Positions 1-8,131 of a stretch of 64,000 bases of DNA are shown one piece after another. The notes below the pieces were generated by a model, which had not been told where the DNA came from, searched no databases, and saw only the letters and a program-made list of their open reading frames with translations. This stretch comes from Rhodoplanes azumiensis (GTDB lineage: Bacteria; Pseudomonadota; Alphaproteobacteria; Rhizobiales; Xanthobacteraceae). The stretch spans positions 62,001-126,000 of the forward strand of contig NZ_JBHUIW010000014.1 in the NCBI RefSeq assembly GCF_042682915.1, in the 5' to 3' direction. The position numbers and the translations under genes are program-made. Position 1 is the first letter of the stretch, and each line of letters starts with the position of its first letter.

Positions 1-1048
1 CGTCGCGCAGCGTGCCGCCGGCCACCGTCGGCGCATCGAGGTCGATCAGCGTGCCGAGTTGCTGGAGGAGCTTCGGCATGCCGCCGGCGTGGTGGAAGTG
101 CTCCATGTAGTGGTCGCCGGACGGCTTGAGATCGACCAGCACCGGCACCGCGCGGCCGATCGCGTCGAACGAATCGAGGTCGATCTTGTGCGGCGTGCGG
201 TTGGCGATCGCCGTGAGATGCACGATTCCATTGGTCGAGCCGCCGATCGCCTGCAGCACCACCTGGGCGTTGCGGAACGCCGCGGGCGTCAGAATCTCGC
301 TCGGGCGCGGCCCCCCCGTGCGGGCCATCTCGGCGGCGCGCCGCCCGCTCGCTTCGGCGATGCGGACCCGCTCGGCATGCGGGGCCGGCACGGTGGCGCT
401 CATCGGTAGCGACAGGCCGAGCGCCTCGGTCATGCAGGCGATGGTCGAGGCCGTGCCCATCACCATGCAGGTGCCGACCGACGGCGCGAGCCGCCCCTCG
501 ACCTCGCCGATCTCCTCTTCGTCGATGTCGCCGGCGCGATGCGCGCTCCACAGCCGCCGGCAGTCCGTGCAGGCGCCCAAGACCTCGCCCTTGTGATGAC
601 CGACCACCATGGGCCCGACCGGCACGACGACGGTCGGCAGATCGACGCTCGCCGCCGCCATGATCTGGGCGGGAAGAGTCTTGTCGCAGCCGCCGATCAC
701 GATGACGGCGTCCATGGGCTGTGCCCGGATCATCTCCTCGGTGTCCATCGCCATCAGGTTGCGCAGGAACATCGAGGTCGGGTGGGCGAAGCTCTCGTGG
801 ATCGAGATGGTCGGGAACACCATCGGCATGGCGCCGGCCAGCATGACGCCGCGCTTGGCCGCCTCGACGAGCGCCGGCATGTTGCCGTGGCAGGGATTGT
901 AGTCGCTGCCCGTGTTGGTGATGCCGACGATCGGTCGGTCGAGCGCGTCGTCCGAGTAGCCCATCGCCTTGATGAAGGCCTTGCGCAGGAACAGCGAGAA
1001 GCCGGCGTCGCCGTAGCTGGTGAGACCCTTGCGCAGGCCCTTGCTCAT
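1..1048 (-). CDS. IlvD/Edd family dehydratase, N-terminal part (cut by left edge)
   Basis: Encodes a dihydroxy-acid / sugar-acid dehydratase of the IlvD/Edd family; 349 codons are visible and the C-terminus lies beyond base 1. The three cysteines expected to hold the Fe-S cluster are present: Cys53 in NPCH, Cys121 in GGCDKT and Cys194 in GTCMVMG. The family dehydrates 2,3-dihydroxy acids, either in branched-chain amino acid synthesis or in aldonate breakdown. The CTDCRR segment (residues 160-165) and the neighbouring solute-binding protein and FCD regulator favour a sugar-acid role over biosynthetic IlvD; that is inference. The ATG at 1048 is preceded by ACGGAGC at suitable spacing. It probably shares a transcription unit with the two genes upstream on the same strand. 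Confidence 0.9.
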   Translation of the reverse strand, partial: MSKGLRKGLTSYGDAGFSLFLRKAFIKAMGYSDDALDRPIVGITNTGSDYNPCHGNMPALVEAAKRGVMLAGAMPMVFPTISIHESFAHPTSMFLRNLMAMDTEEMIRAQPMDAVIVIGGCDKTLPAQIMAAASVDLPTVVVPVGPMVVGHHKGEVLGACTDCRRLWSAHRAGDIDEEEIGEVEGRLAPSVGTCMVMGTASTIACMTEALGLSLPMSATVPAPHAERVRIAEASGRRAAEMARTGGPRPSEILTPAAFRNAQVVLQAIGGSTNGIVHLTAIANRTPHKIDLDSFDAIGRAVPVLVDLKPSGDHYMEHFHHAGGMPKLLQQLGTLIDLDAPTVAGGTLRD

Positions 1049-1153
1049 GGTGGTTGCTCCGTTGCGGCCGGCGGAGGGCCGGCCTTGTGTCGTTCGCGGG
1101 GCGACCGCCGGTCGGCGGTCGTCCGTGGTCTCGTGATGTCCGATGGCGCCGGA

Positions 1154-2137
1154 TCAGAACGGCTGCAGCCCGGCCTTGGCGACGATCTCGCGATAGCGCT
1201 TTCTCTCCTCGGTCGCAAACGCCGAGAAGGCGTCCGGCGTGATGGGCGAGGCGACCGCGCCGATCTCCTTCAGCCTCGCCGCCATCGCGGGCGTGCCGAA
1301 GAAGGTCTCGATGTCGGCGGCGATCTGCTCGACCACGGCGCGCGGCGTGCCGGCCGGCGCGAACAGGCCGTGCCAGGACGGCGCGTCGAAGCCCGGCAGC
1401 GTCTCGGCGATGGTGGGCAGATCCGGCGCGGTCGGGCTGCGCTCCGTGCTGGTGACGGCGAGCGCCCGCACCGTGCCGGACTGCGCCAGCGGCCAGGCGA
1501 AGGTGATGTTGTCGAAGGCGAGGTCGACATGGCCGCCCGACAGCGCGGCGGCGACGTCGTTCGAGCTCTTGTAGGGCACGTGGACGAGCTTGATGCCGGC
1601 CATCATCTGAAACAGCTCGGCCGGCAGATGCGTGGCGCTGCCGACCCCGGACGAGCCGTAGACCAGCGGCTCGGGCCGCGACTTGGCGTAGGCGATCAGC
1701 TCCGGCACGGTCTTCGGCGGCAGCTTGGGCGTGACGGTCAGGAGGTTCGGCACCTTGGCGAACAGGCTGATCGCGGCGAAATCCTTCTCGGCGTCGTAGC
1801 GCGGATCCTTGTAGACGAAGGGCGCGATCGCCTGGGTGCTCGCCGTGCCGACCAGGAGCGTGTAGCCGTCCGGCTTGGCGCGCGCCACCCAGGCGGCGCC
1901 GAGCGTGCCGCCGGCGCCCGCCTTGTTCTCGATCACGAAGGGCGTCTTGTACTTGTCCTGCATGGCCTGGACGAACAGCCGCCCGAACATGTCGGTGGTG
2001 CCGCCGGCCGCGAACGGCACCACGACCGTGACGGTGCGGGCCGGCCACGCCTCCTGCGCCGCCGCCGGCCGCGTCGTCGTCGCCGCCGTGCCGGCGGCGA
2101 GCAGCAGACCTGCCGCCAGGGCGATCATCATTCGCAT
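1154..2137 (-). CDS. Bug/TctC-family tripartite tricarboxylate transporter substrate-binding protein
   Basis: A periplasmic solute-binding protein of 327 residues with a signal peptide (about residues 1-27, ending AAA-Q). It then has the family hallmarks: WPARTVTVVVPFAAGGTTD near the start, the ENKAGAGG segment and the VPYKSS segment. Such proteins bind carboxylates and hand them to TctAB-type membrane partners, but no tctA or tctB is visible here, so it is an orphan receptor or serves a distant transporter. The start at 2137 is chosen over a longer frame from 2230 because it has GGGAGAGA just upstream and begins the signal peptide. It lies between a dehydratase and an FCD regulator on the same strand, suggesting uptake of the dehydratase substrate or a precursor. 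Confidence 0.88.
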   Translation of the reverse strand: MRMMIALAAGLLLAAGTAATTTRPAAAQEAWPARTVTVVVPFAAGGTTDMFGRLFVQAMQDKYKTPFVIENKAGAGGTLGAAWVARAKPDGYTLLVGTASTQAIAPFVYKDPRYDAEKDFAAISLFAKVPNLLTVTPKLPPKTVPELIAYAKSRPEPLVYGSSGVGSATHLPAELFQMMAGIKLVHVPYKSSNDVAAALSGGHVDLAFDNITFAWPLAQSGTVRALAVTSTERSPTAPDLPTIAETLPGFDAPSWHGLFAPAGTPRAVVEQIAADIETFFGTPAMAARLKEIGAVASPITPDAFSAFATEERKRYREIVAKAGLQPF

Positions 2138-2177
2138 GGTGTCTCTCCCGTGAAGCTTCGTTGTTTGGTTGTCGTTA

Positions 2178-2199
2178 TTCGATCGTTGTTCGATCGTCG
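2178..2199. promoter_or_regulatory. tandem 11-bp direct repeat upstream of the Bug gene
   Basis: Two adjacent copies of TTCGATCGTYG, each holding the palindrome CGATCG, lie between the FCD regulator and the Bug gene, about 40 bases upstream of the Bug start. The position suits an operator of the neighbouring regulator. This is suggestive only; no consensus for this regulator is known to me. Confidence 0.3.
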
Positions 2200-2226
2200 G
2201 TCGTCGCAGCGCGCCACGCCGGCGTC

Positions 2227-2991
2227 TCATCGGTCGCGTCGGTCCTCCGTGACCATCGCGAGTGCCGCCGGCGTGCCCGCGGCGACCCGCGCCAGATAGT
2301 CGGACTTGCTCGCCTGTAGATGAGCGACGCAGAGCTGGGCGAGCGCCCAGGAGTCACGACCGCTCAAAAGCTCGATCATCATGTCGTGCTGGCGCACCGA
2401 GACGTCGCGCCCGGTCCCGTCGGCGAGGTTCTTGGCTCGCATCGGCAGGGTCAGGTTCATGTAGTCCTGCAGGGTGCGCACCAGATACGGGTTGCCGCAG
2501 GCCGAAAACAATACGAGATGGAAGCCGTCGTTGGCCTCGTGGACGCCGCGCAGGTCGCCGGCGTCGATCGCGGCGCGGTAGCGGGCCTGGATCGCGACGA
2601 GGCGGTCGATCAGCCCGGCCGGCGCCGGCAGCGGGATCATCAGCGCCGCCTGGCGGGTGAGCAGCTCGCGCACCTCGTAGATCTTCACCACCTCGTCGGC
2701 CGCATAGGAGCGCACCGTCGCGCCGACGTTCTTCTCGCGGCGGACGAGGCCGGCCTGCTCGAGCTGGGCCAGCGCCTGCCGGACGCAGTGGCGGCTCGCG
2801 CCGTGGCGGGCCATCAGCCGGTCCTCGACCAGCCGGGCGCCGGGCGCGAGCCGGCCGAAGATGATGTCCTCCTCGATGCGGCGGACGACCTCGCGCAGCG
2901 CGAGGTCACGCAATGTCGAGGGGGACGACCTGACGGAGAGTGGGGTCACGGCGGGGGCCCGGGCGGCTGCGGAACCGACACGAGCCTTCAC
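2227..2991 (-). CDS. GntR-family transcriptional regulator, FadR/FCD subfamily
   Basis: A 254-residue regulator with an N-terminal winged helix-turn-helix (about residues 28-95; LREVVRRIEEDIIFGRLAPG then RLMARHGASRHCVRQAL) and a C-terminal helical FCD effector-binding domain (about 105-235). FCD regulators typically bind organic acids and repress nearby catabolic or transport genes. The first 25 residues are Ala/Ser-rich and may not be translated; an internal start is possible. It lies immediately upstream of the Bug and dehydratase genes on the same strand, so it is the likely local regulator. Possible operators are the repeat at 2178-2199 and the palindrome at 3067-3078. Confidence 0.88.
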   Translation of the reverse strand: MKARVGSAAARAPAVTPLSVRSSPSTLRDLALREVVRRIEEDIIFGRLAPGARLVEDRLMARHGASRHCVRQALAQLEQAGLVRREKNVGATVRSYAADEVVKIYEVRELLTRQAALMIPLPAPAGLIDRLVAIQARYRAAIDAGDLRGVHEANDGFHLVLFSACGNPYLVRTLQDYMNLTLPMRAKNLADGTGRDVSVRQHDMMIELLSGRDSWALAQLCVAHLQASKSDYLARVAAGTPAALAMVTEDRRDR

Positions 2992-3066
2992 CCGATGCGG
3001 CAGATTGTCAATAATCGTCAGATCGAGGGTTCATATTTCGCCGATCGTCCCTATATCCCGGCAGAG

Positions 3067-3078
3067 ATCGTCGACGAT
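3067..3078. promoter_or_regulatory. perfect 12-bp palindrome ATCGTCGACGAT
   Basis: A perfect palindrome in the space between the FCD regulator (minus strand) and a small plus-strand frame. GATCGTC is repeated at 3076-3083. A regulator-binding site is possible; there is no direct evidence beyond symmetry and position. Confidence 0.25.
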
Positions 3079-3154
3079 GATCGTCTCGGCGACCGGCTGT
3101 GATCCAGGCCGGCCGCGTCGTCGTAGATCGATGAGCTGGAAACAGGAGAGCGTG

Positions 3155-3313
3155 ATGAGCGGGGGTGCGGACATGATGACGGTGACCGGGCTGATCGTGG
3201 TGCTCGGCCTGATGCTCGCCGCCGGCCTGCGCGCCATCGCCTCGGCGGACCAGCCGCGGCCCGTGCCCGTGCCGTTGCGCGGACGGCGGCGCCAGCCCCC
3301 GCGCCGGGACTGA
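3155..3313 (+). CDS. small single-pass membrane protein, hypothetical
   Basis: A 52-residue frame with one predicted membrane helix (about residues 8-26, MTVTGLIVVLGLMLAAGL) and a basic, proline-rich tail. A good AGGAG at 3144-3148 sits six bases before the ATG, which is the main reason to call it. An in-frame ATG at 3131 would add eight residues. I do not recognise a family. It stands alone, divergent from the FCD regulator and facing the CPBP protease gene. Confidence 0.45.
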   Translation: MSGGADMMTVTGLIVVLGLMLAAGLRAIASADQPRPVPVPLRGRRRQPPRRD

Positions 3314-3348
3314 TCCCGCACCACGGCGCCGCCGCCGGCACCTTCCCC

Positions 3349-4044
3349 CTACCCGGCCGTCACCATCGTCTCGATCATGCCTTCGAGATTGAGGGCCACG
3401 TGCAGGAGGATGACCAGCGTCGTCGAGCCGGTGCGCCAGCGCAGCCAGCCGAGCAGCAGGCCGACCGCGAAGATCAGCAGGATGCCGACCCAGTCGTACT
3501 GGACGTGCAGGAGCGCGAACACGAAGCCGGTGAGCACGATGGTCGGCATCGCGCTCCTCTCGCTGCGGGCGCAGCCGCGGAACACGAAGCCGCGGAACAA
3601 GATCTCCTCGCCGATCGGCGCGACCAGCACCAGGGCCGGCCACAGGAGCCACAGCACGCCCTGAGCGGACGCGCTGCGCCAGATCGCGATCTGGATCGGC
3701 GGGACGAGGTCGCGGCCGGCCGCGAGCGTCACGCCGTCGGCGACCAGCACCAGCGCGACGAGACTCGCGAGCCCGATCAGCAGGTCGCGCCGCGGCGGCA
3801 CGTCGAGCCCGAGATAGGCGAGCGCGGAGCCGGCCTTCACGCGCGCCGCCAGCACCAGCGTGACGGTCTGCACGAGGTTGGCCGCCACCACGACCAGCAC
3901 GACGGCGCCGCCATGCGCCGGCAGCGCCGGTCCGGCGAGCGCCGCCGGTCCGAGCCAGCGCGACAAAAGGACCGCCGCCACCGCCTGCCCGAGCCCGAAG
4001 GCGAGCAGCGCGATGGCGACGGTCGCGACCATGCCCCAGGGCAT
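3349..4044 (-). CDS. CPBP-family intramembrane metalloprotease (CAAX/Abi)
   Basis: A polytopic membrane protein of 231 residues with the family motifs in order: EE at 146-147 followed by Arg151 (EEILFRG), His180 in FALLH and His215 in LLHVALN. These residues form the metal-dependent active site of the Rce1-like family. Bacterial members process or mature small membrane or secreted peptides, but no substrate gene is visible here. The ATG at 4044 is used. An in-frame TTG at 4077 overlaps the stop codon of the oxidoreductase upstream (TTGA) and could instead give coupled translation with 11 more residues. Neither site has a convincing ribosome-binding site. Confidence 0.82.
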   Translation of the reverse strand: MPWGMVATVAIALLAFGLGQAVAAVLLSRWLGPAALAGPALPAHGGAVVLVVVAANLVQTVTLVLAARVKAGSALAYLGLDVPPRRDLLIGLASLVALVLVADGVTLAAGRDLVPPIQIAIWRSASAQGVLWLLWPALVLVAPIGEEILFRGFVFRGCARSERSAMPTIVLTGFVFALLHVQYDWVGILLIFAVGLLLGWLRWRTGSTTLVILLHVALNLEGMIETMVTAG

Positions 4045-4073
4045 CTCGCCCGAAGGGCTGTCGGCGGACGTGC

Positions 4074-5051
4074 TCAAGGCACCAGGATCGACGTGCCGGT
4101 GGTCGCCCGGGCTTCGAGGTCGATATGGGCCTGCTGCGCGTCCTTCAGGGCGTAACGCTTCTGGATCGGGATCTTGACCGCGCCGCTCTTCACCACCTCG
4201 AACAGCTCGCTCGCCAGCCCGTCGAGATCGGCGCGGCTCGCGGCGTAGTGGTTGAGGGTCGGCCGCGTCACGAACAGCGAGCCCTTGGCCTGCAGCAGGT
4301 TGATGTTGAACGCCTCGATCGAGCCGGAGGCGTTGCCGAACGAGACGAACATGCCGAGCGGCTTGATGCAGTCGAGCGAGGCCGGGAAGGTCGACTTCCC
4401 GACGCCGTCGTAGACGACGTCGCACAGCGCCCCGCCGGTGATCTCCTTGACGCGGGCCGGGAAGTCCTCGTCGCGATAGTAGATCACGTGATCGCAGCCG
4501 TTCGCCTTGGCGAGCTCGCCCTTGTCCTTGGAGCCGACCGTGCCGATCACGGTGGCGCCGAGCCGCTTCGCCCACTGGCAGGCGATCAGGCCGATGCCGC
4601 CGGCGGCCGCGTGGATCAGGATCGTGTGCTGCGGCCCGACCTTGAAGGTGCGGCGGAGCAGATAACAGACGGTCATGCCCTTCAGCATGATGCCGCCAGC
4701 CTGGGCGAGGTCGATGCCGTCCGGCACCTTGACGACGCGGGCCGCCGGGAGAAGGCGCTCCGCCGCGTAGCTGCCGAGCGCCACCACATAGGCGACCTTG
4801 TCGCCCACCTCGATGTCCGTCACGTCCGGGCCGACCGCCGTGACGGTGCCGGCACCTTCGTTGCCGGCGATGAAGGGCAGCCCGACCGGCGACGGGTAGA
4901 GACCGGAGCGGAAATAGGTGTCGATGAAGTTGATGCCGCACGACGCCTGGCTGATGCGGATCTGGCCCGGTCCCGGCGCCGGGACGTCGACCTCCTCGTA
5001 GGTCAGCACCTCGGGTCCGCCGACCTTGTGCACACGCACGGCCGCCACCAT
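4074..5051 (-). CDS. qor: NADPH:quinone oxidoreductase, zeta-crystallin/QOR type
   Basis: A 325-residue medium-chain dehydrogenase/reductase without the zinc ligands, matching the usual QOR length. The N-terminal GroES-like half carries GNEGAGTVTAVG. The Rossmann half carries IHAAAGGIGLIACQWAKRLG (about residues 145-165) for NADPH binding. QOR enzymes reduce quinones or other reactive carbonyls in the cytosol. The start at 5051 has GGAAGGAGA seven bases upstream. The stop overlaps a possible TTG start of the protease gene downstream, so the two may be co-translated. Confidence 0.9.
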   Translation of the reverse strand: MVAAVRVHKVGGPEVLTYEEVDVPAPGPGQIRISQASCGINFIDTYFRSGLYPSPVGLPFIAGNEGAGTVTAVGPDVTDIEVGDKVAYVVALGSYAAERLLPAARVVKVPDGIDLAQAGGIMLKGMTVCYLLRRTFKVGPQHTILIHAAAGGIGLIACQWAKRLGATVIGTVGSKDKGELAKANGCDHVIYYRDEDFPARVKEITGGALCDVVYDGVGKSTFPASLDCIKPLGMFVSFGNASGSIEAFNINLLQAKGSLFVTRPTLNHYAASRADLDGLASELFEVVKSGAVKIPIQKRYALKDAQQAHIDLEARATTGTSILVP

Positions 5052-5257
5052 GGACGTCTCCTTCCGATTTGCTCCCGGGAGGCTCGGCCCGGGCCGATGA
5101 GGCGGGGAGCGCACGGCGCGCGCCGCCGGGGGCGCGATCATAGGAAACGGGCCATTCCGCGCAAGCGCGACCGCACCGCGACCGCAGGCGTGCCACGCAG
5201 GGCTGGCATGGCGCACCGATTTGGCGCCCGGCTCGGGTGAAGGATCGACCCGTGACT

Positions 5258-5360
5258 GTCATTCCGGGGCGGCGCGCAGCACCGAACCCGCAATCCAACC
5301 CGGAACGCAGAGCTTGCCGCTGAATTCCGGGGTCGCGGCTTCGCCGCGCCCCGGAATGAC
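5258..5360. repeat. palindromic intergenic element with ATTCCGGGGC ends
   Basis: The ends are inverted copies: GTCATTCCGGGGCGGCG at 5258-5274 and the complement, ending CCCCGGAATGAC, at 5342-5360, with a second ATTCCGGGG inside. It lies in the 334-base space between the start of qor and the end of thiL, which otherwise holds no gene. Similar palindromes are widespread in Bradyrhizobium-like genomes. A shorter relative lies at 54191-54221. Confidence 0.7.
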
Positions 5361-5385
5361 GGTCGGCTGATCAACGGAGTTGGGA

Positions 5386-6435
5386 TCAGAAATGGCTGAA
5401 GCTCGCCCGGTCGAGCGCCAGCGGATGGCCGTCGGAGCCGAGCAGCACCGGGGCGCCCTGCCCTTCGAAAATCTCGCCGATGTCGGTCACCGGCACGCCG
5501 GCCGCCGCCGCAGCCGCCGTGAAAGACGCCAGCCGCGCGGGCGGCACCGTGCAAAGAACCTCGTAGTCGTCGCCGCCCGACAGCACGGCGGCGAGATGCT
5601 CGGGGGCCGCGTCGAGCAGACGATGCGCGGCACCCGACAGCGGCACGCGGGCGATCTCGACCCGGGCCGTGACACCCGACACCCGGCACAGCTTGGCGAG
5701 ATCGCCGGCGAGCCCGTCGGAGACATCCATGCCGGCGCTGGCGTGGAGCCTTACGGCTTCGGCGAGCGCGGTGCGGGGCCGCGGCTCGAGATAGCGCGAC
5801 AGCAGATGCTCGCGCTCTTCCGCGGTCAGGCCGAAGTCCTCGGCGCCGGCCCGCTCCATGCGAAGCACGAGGCCGAGCGCGGCGTCGCCGATCGTGCCGG
5901 TGACGAGGACGCGGTCGCCCGGCCGTGCCCCGCTGCGCTTCACCAGCGTGCCGGTCGGCACCGCGCCGATGACCGTCACCGAGATCATCACGGGTCCGGG
6001 CGAGGCGACCGTGTCGCCGCCGTAGAGCGGGCAGCCATAGGCGGTCGCGTCTTCGCCGAGCGCGGCGGCGAACGCCGCGAGCCAGGCGTCGTCGACCGCC
6101 ACGACGGCGCCGCCGTTCGCCGTGGCACGGCCGGTTCGTCGGGGCAATGCGAGCGACAGCAGGAAGCCGAGCGGCCGCGCGCCCTTGGCGGCGAGGTCCG
6201 ACAAATTGATCCGCAGCGCCTTTCGGGCGATCGCGTCGGGCGGATCGTCCGGGAAGAAATGCATGCCGGCGACGATCGCGTCGGTCTCCAGCACCAGCTC
6301 GCAGCCGGCCGGCGGGACCATCACGGCGACGTCGTCGGAAAGCCCCAGCGCACCCGGATGGGTCGCGAGCGGGGCGAAATGCCGGGCGATCAGCCGGTCT
6401 TCGCCGGAGCCGATTGTTCCATCGTCGCTGATCAT
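5386..6435 (-). CDS. thiL: thiamine-monophosphate kinase
   Basis: A 349-residue ATP-dependent kinase that phosphorylates thiamine monophosphate to the diphosphate cofactor. Recognisable family segments are GEDRLIARHFAPL at the N-terminus, LSDDVAVM (about residues 32-39), GGDTVASPGP with the metal-binding Asp, and MDVSDGLAGDL in the C-terminal half. Length is normal for ThiL. GGGGAG precedes the ATG at 6435. In many Alphaproteobacteria thiL follows ribH-nusB; here neither is adjacent, so it stands as a single gene divergent from the photolyase. Confidence 0.93.
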   Translation of the reverse strand: MISDDGTIGSGEDRLIARHFAPLATHPGALGLSDDVAVMVPPAGCELVLETDAIVAGMHFFPDDPPDAIARKALRINLSDLAAKGARPLGFLLSLALPRRTGRATANGGAVVAVDDAWLAAFAAALGEDATAYGCPLYGGDTVASPGPVMISVTVIGAVPTGTLVKRSGARPGDRVLVTGTIGDAALGLVLRMERAGAEDFGLTAEEREHLLSRYLEPRPRTALAEAVRLHASAGMDVSDGLAGDLAKLCRVSGVTARVEIARVPLSGAAHRLLDAAPEHLAAVLSGGDDYEVLCTVPPARLASFTAAAAAAGVPVTDIGEIFEGQGAPVLLGSDGHPLALDRASFSHF

Positions 6436-6659
6436 GAGCTCCCCGACTCGTTGCGTACCGAAGCGTAGAGCATTTTTTCTCGGCTTCGACCCTCGCGACG
6501 CCTCGTGTCCCGGGCGCGCGTGGGGCGACGCCGCGGCCGTGAACCGGACGGCGCCCCGCGCGTACTTTCGGAACGATCATCGGCTTCGGTCCGGCCGGCT
6601 GCACGCACTCCCGCGGAGTGGTATCGAGAGACCGATCCACCACAGCCCGGACTCGTCGC

Positions 6660-8114
6660 ATGCCGCCTGCCGCCTCTCCGCCGACCCTCGTCTGGTTCCG
6701 CGACGACCTCCGCCTCGCCGACAACCCTGCGCTCACGGCAGCCGCCGGCGGTGACGGTCCCATCGTCGCCGTCTACGTGCTCGACGAGGAGTCGCCGGGC
6801 CTTCGCCCGCTCGGCGGCGCGGCGCGCTGGTGGCTCGCCGGGTCGCTGCGCGCGCTCGCCACGGACCTCCGCGCCCGTGGCGTCCCCCTCGTCCTGCGGC
6901 GCGGGCCGGCCGCCCAACGAATCTCGGAGCTGGTCGAGGAGGTCGGCGCCGCCGAGGTGGTATGGAACCGGCGCTACGACCCGGCCGCCGCGGCCGTCGA
7001 CGACACCGTGGCGGACGTGCTCGCCGCCCGTGGCGTCGGGGTCGCGACCTTCCAGGCCGCGCTGCTCGTCGAGCCCGCGCAGATGCGCACCAAGACGGGC
7101 GGACCCTACGGCGTGTTCACGCCATTCCTGCGTGCCCTCCTGGCCCTTCCGGAGCCGCGCTTCCCCCTGCCCGCCCCCAAGGCCGTGCGGAGCCTCGCCG
7201 GCGTTCCGTCGGACCGGCTGGAGGACTGGGATCTCGAGCCGACCGCGCCCGACTGGGCAGCCGGCTTCCGCTCCGTCTGGAGGCCCGGCGAGGCCGGCGC
7301 CGGCGACCGGCTCACGGCCTTCCTCGACGAGGGGCTGAAGGGCTATGCGACGCTGCGCGACCGGCCCGACCGGACCAGCACGTCGCGCCTCTCGCCACAT
7401 CTGCGCTTCGGCGAGATCAGCCCGTTCCAGGTGTTCCACGCCGCCCGGCATGCCCGCGAGGCCGGGCGCGGCGGCACCACCGGTCAGGACGTCGACAAGT
7501 TCGTCGCCGAGCTGGTGTGGCGCGAGTTCGCCTATCACCTGCTCGCCCAAAATCCGCGCCTGGCGACCGCGAATCATCAGCCGCGCTTCGACGCCTTCCC
7601 GTGGCGCAGCGATGCGTCGGCCCTGCACGCGTGGCAGCGCGGAAGAACCGGCTATCCGATCGTCGATGCCGGCATGCGTGAATTGTGGACGACGGGCTGG
7701 ATGCACAACCGGGTGCGCATGGTGGTCGCCTCGTTCCTGGTGAAGCACCTCCTGATCGACTGGCGCGAGGGCGAGCGTTGGTTCTGGGACACGCTCGTCG
7801 ATGCCGATCCGGCCAACAACGCGGCGAGCTGGCAGTGGGTCGCCGGCTCCGGCGCCGACGCCGCGCCCTATTTCCGCATCTTCAATCCCGTCCTGCAGGG
7901 AGAAAAATTCGATCCCGACGGCGCTTACGTGAAGCACTGGATTCCGGCGCTGCGCCGTCTCGGAGCCCAGCATGTTCATCGGCCCTTCGACACGCCGCCC
8001 TTGGAGCTCGCGGCCGCCGGCGTGACGCTCGGAAGGGACTATCCGGCGCCCCTCGTCGACCATAAAGTCGCCCGCGAGCGGGCGCTCGCGGCGCTCGCCA
8101 CCATCAAGACGTGA
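6660..8114 (+). CDS. phrB: class I CPD deoxyribodipyrimidine photolyase
   Basis: A 484-residue FAD-dependent photolyase that repairs cyclobutane pyrimidine dimers with blue light. The N-terminal Rossmann-like antenna domain starts at LVWFRDDLRLADNPAL. The FAD domain carries TSRLSPHLRFGEIS, ELVWREFAYHLL, WMHNRVRMVVASFL and the strongly conserved DADPANNAASWQWVAGSGAD. Whether the second chromophore is folate or deazaflavin cannot be told by eye. The start at 6660 (MPPAAS) is preferred to an in-frame GTG at 6618. It lies 17 bases upstream of cysK. Confidence 0.93.
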   Translation: MPPAASPPTLVWFRDDLRLADNPALTAAAGGDGPIVAVYVLDEESPGLRPLGGAARWWLAGSLRALATDLRARGVPLVLRRGPAAQRISELVEEVGAAEVVWNRRYDPAAAAVDDTVADVLAARGVGVATFQAALLVEPAQMRTKTGGPYGVFTPFLRALLALPEPRFPLPAPKAVRSLAGVPSDRLEDWDLEPTAPDWAAGFRSVWRPGEAGAGDRLTAFLDEGLKGYATLRDRPDRTSTSRLSPHLRFGEISPFQVFHAARHAREAGRGGTTGQDVDKFVAELVWREFAYHLLAQNPRLATANHQPRFDAFPWRSDASALHAWQRGRTGYPIVDAGMRELWTTGWMHNRVRMVVASFLVKHLLIDWREGERWFWDTLVDADPANNAASWQWVAGSGADAAPYFRIFNPVLQGEKFDPDGAYVKHWIPALRRLGAQHVHRPFDTPPLELAAAGVTLGRDYPAPLVDHKVARERALAALATIKT

Positions 8115-8131
8115 GGCCAGCGGACTTGACC

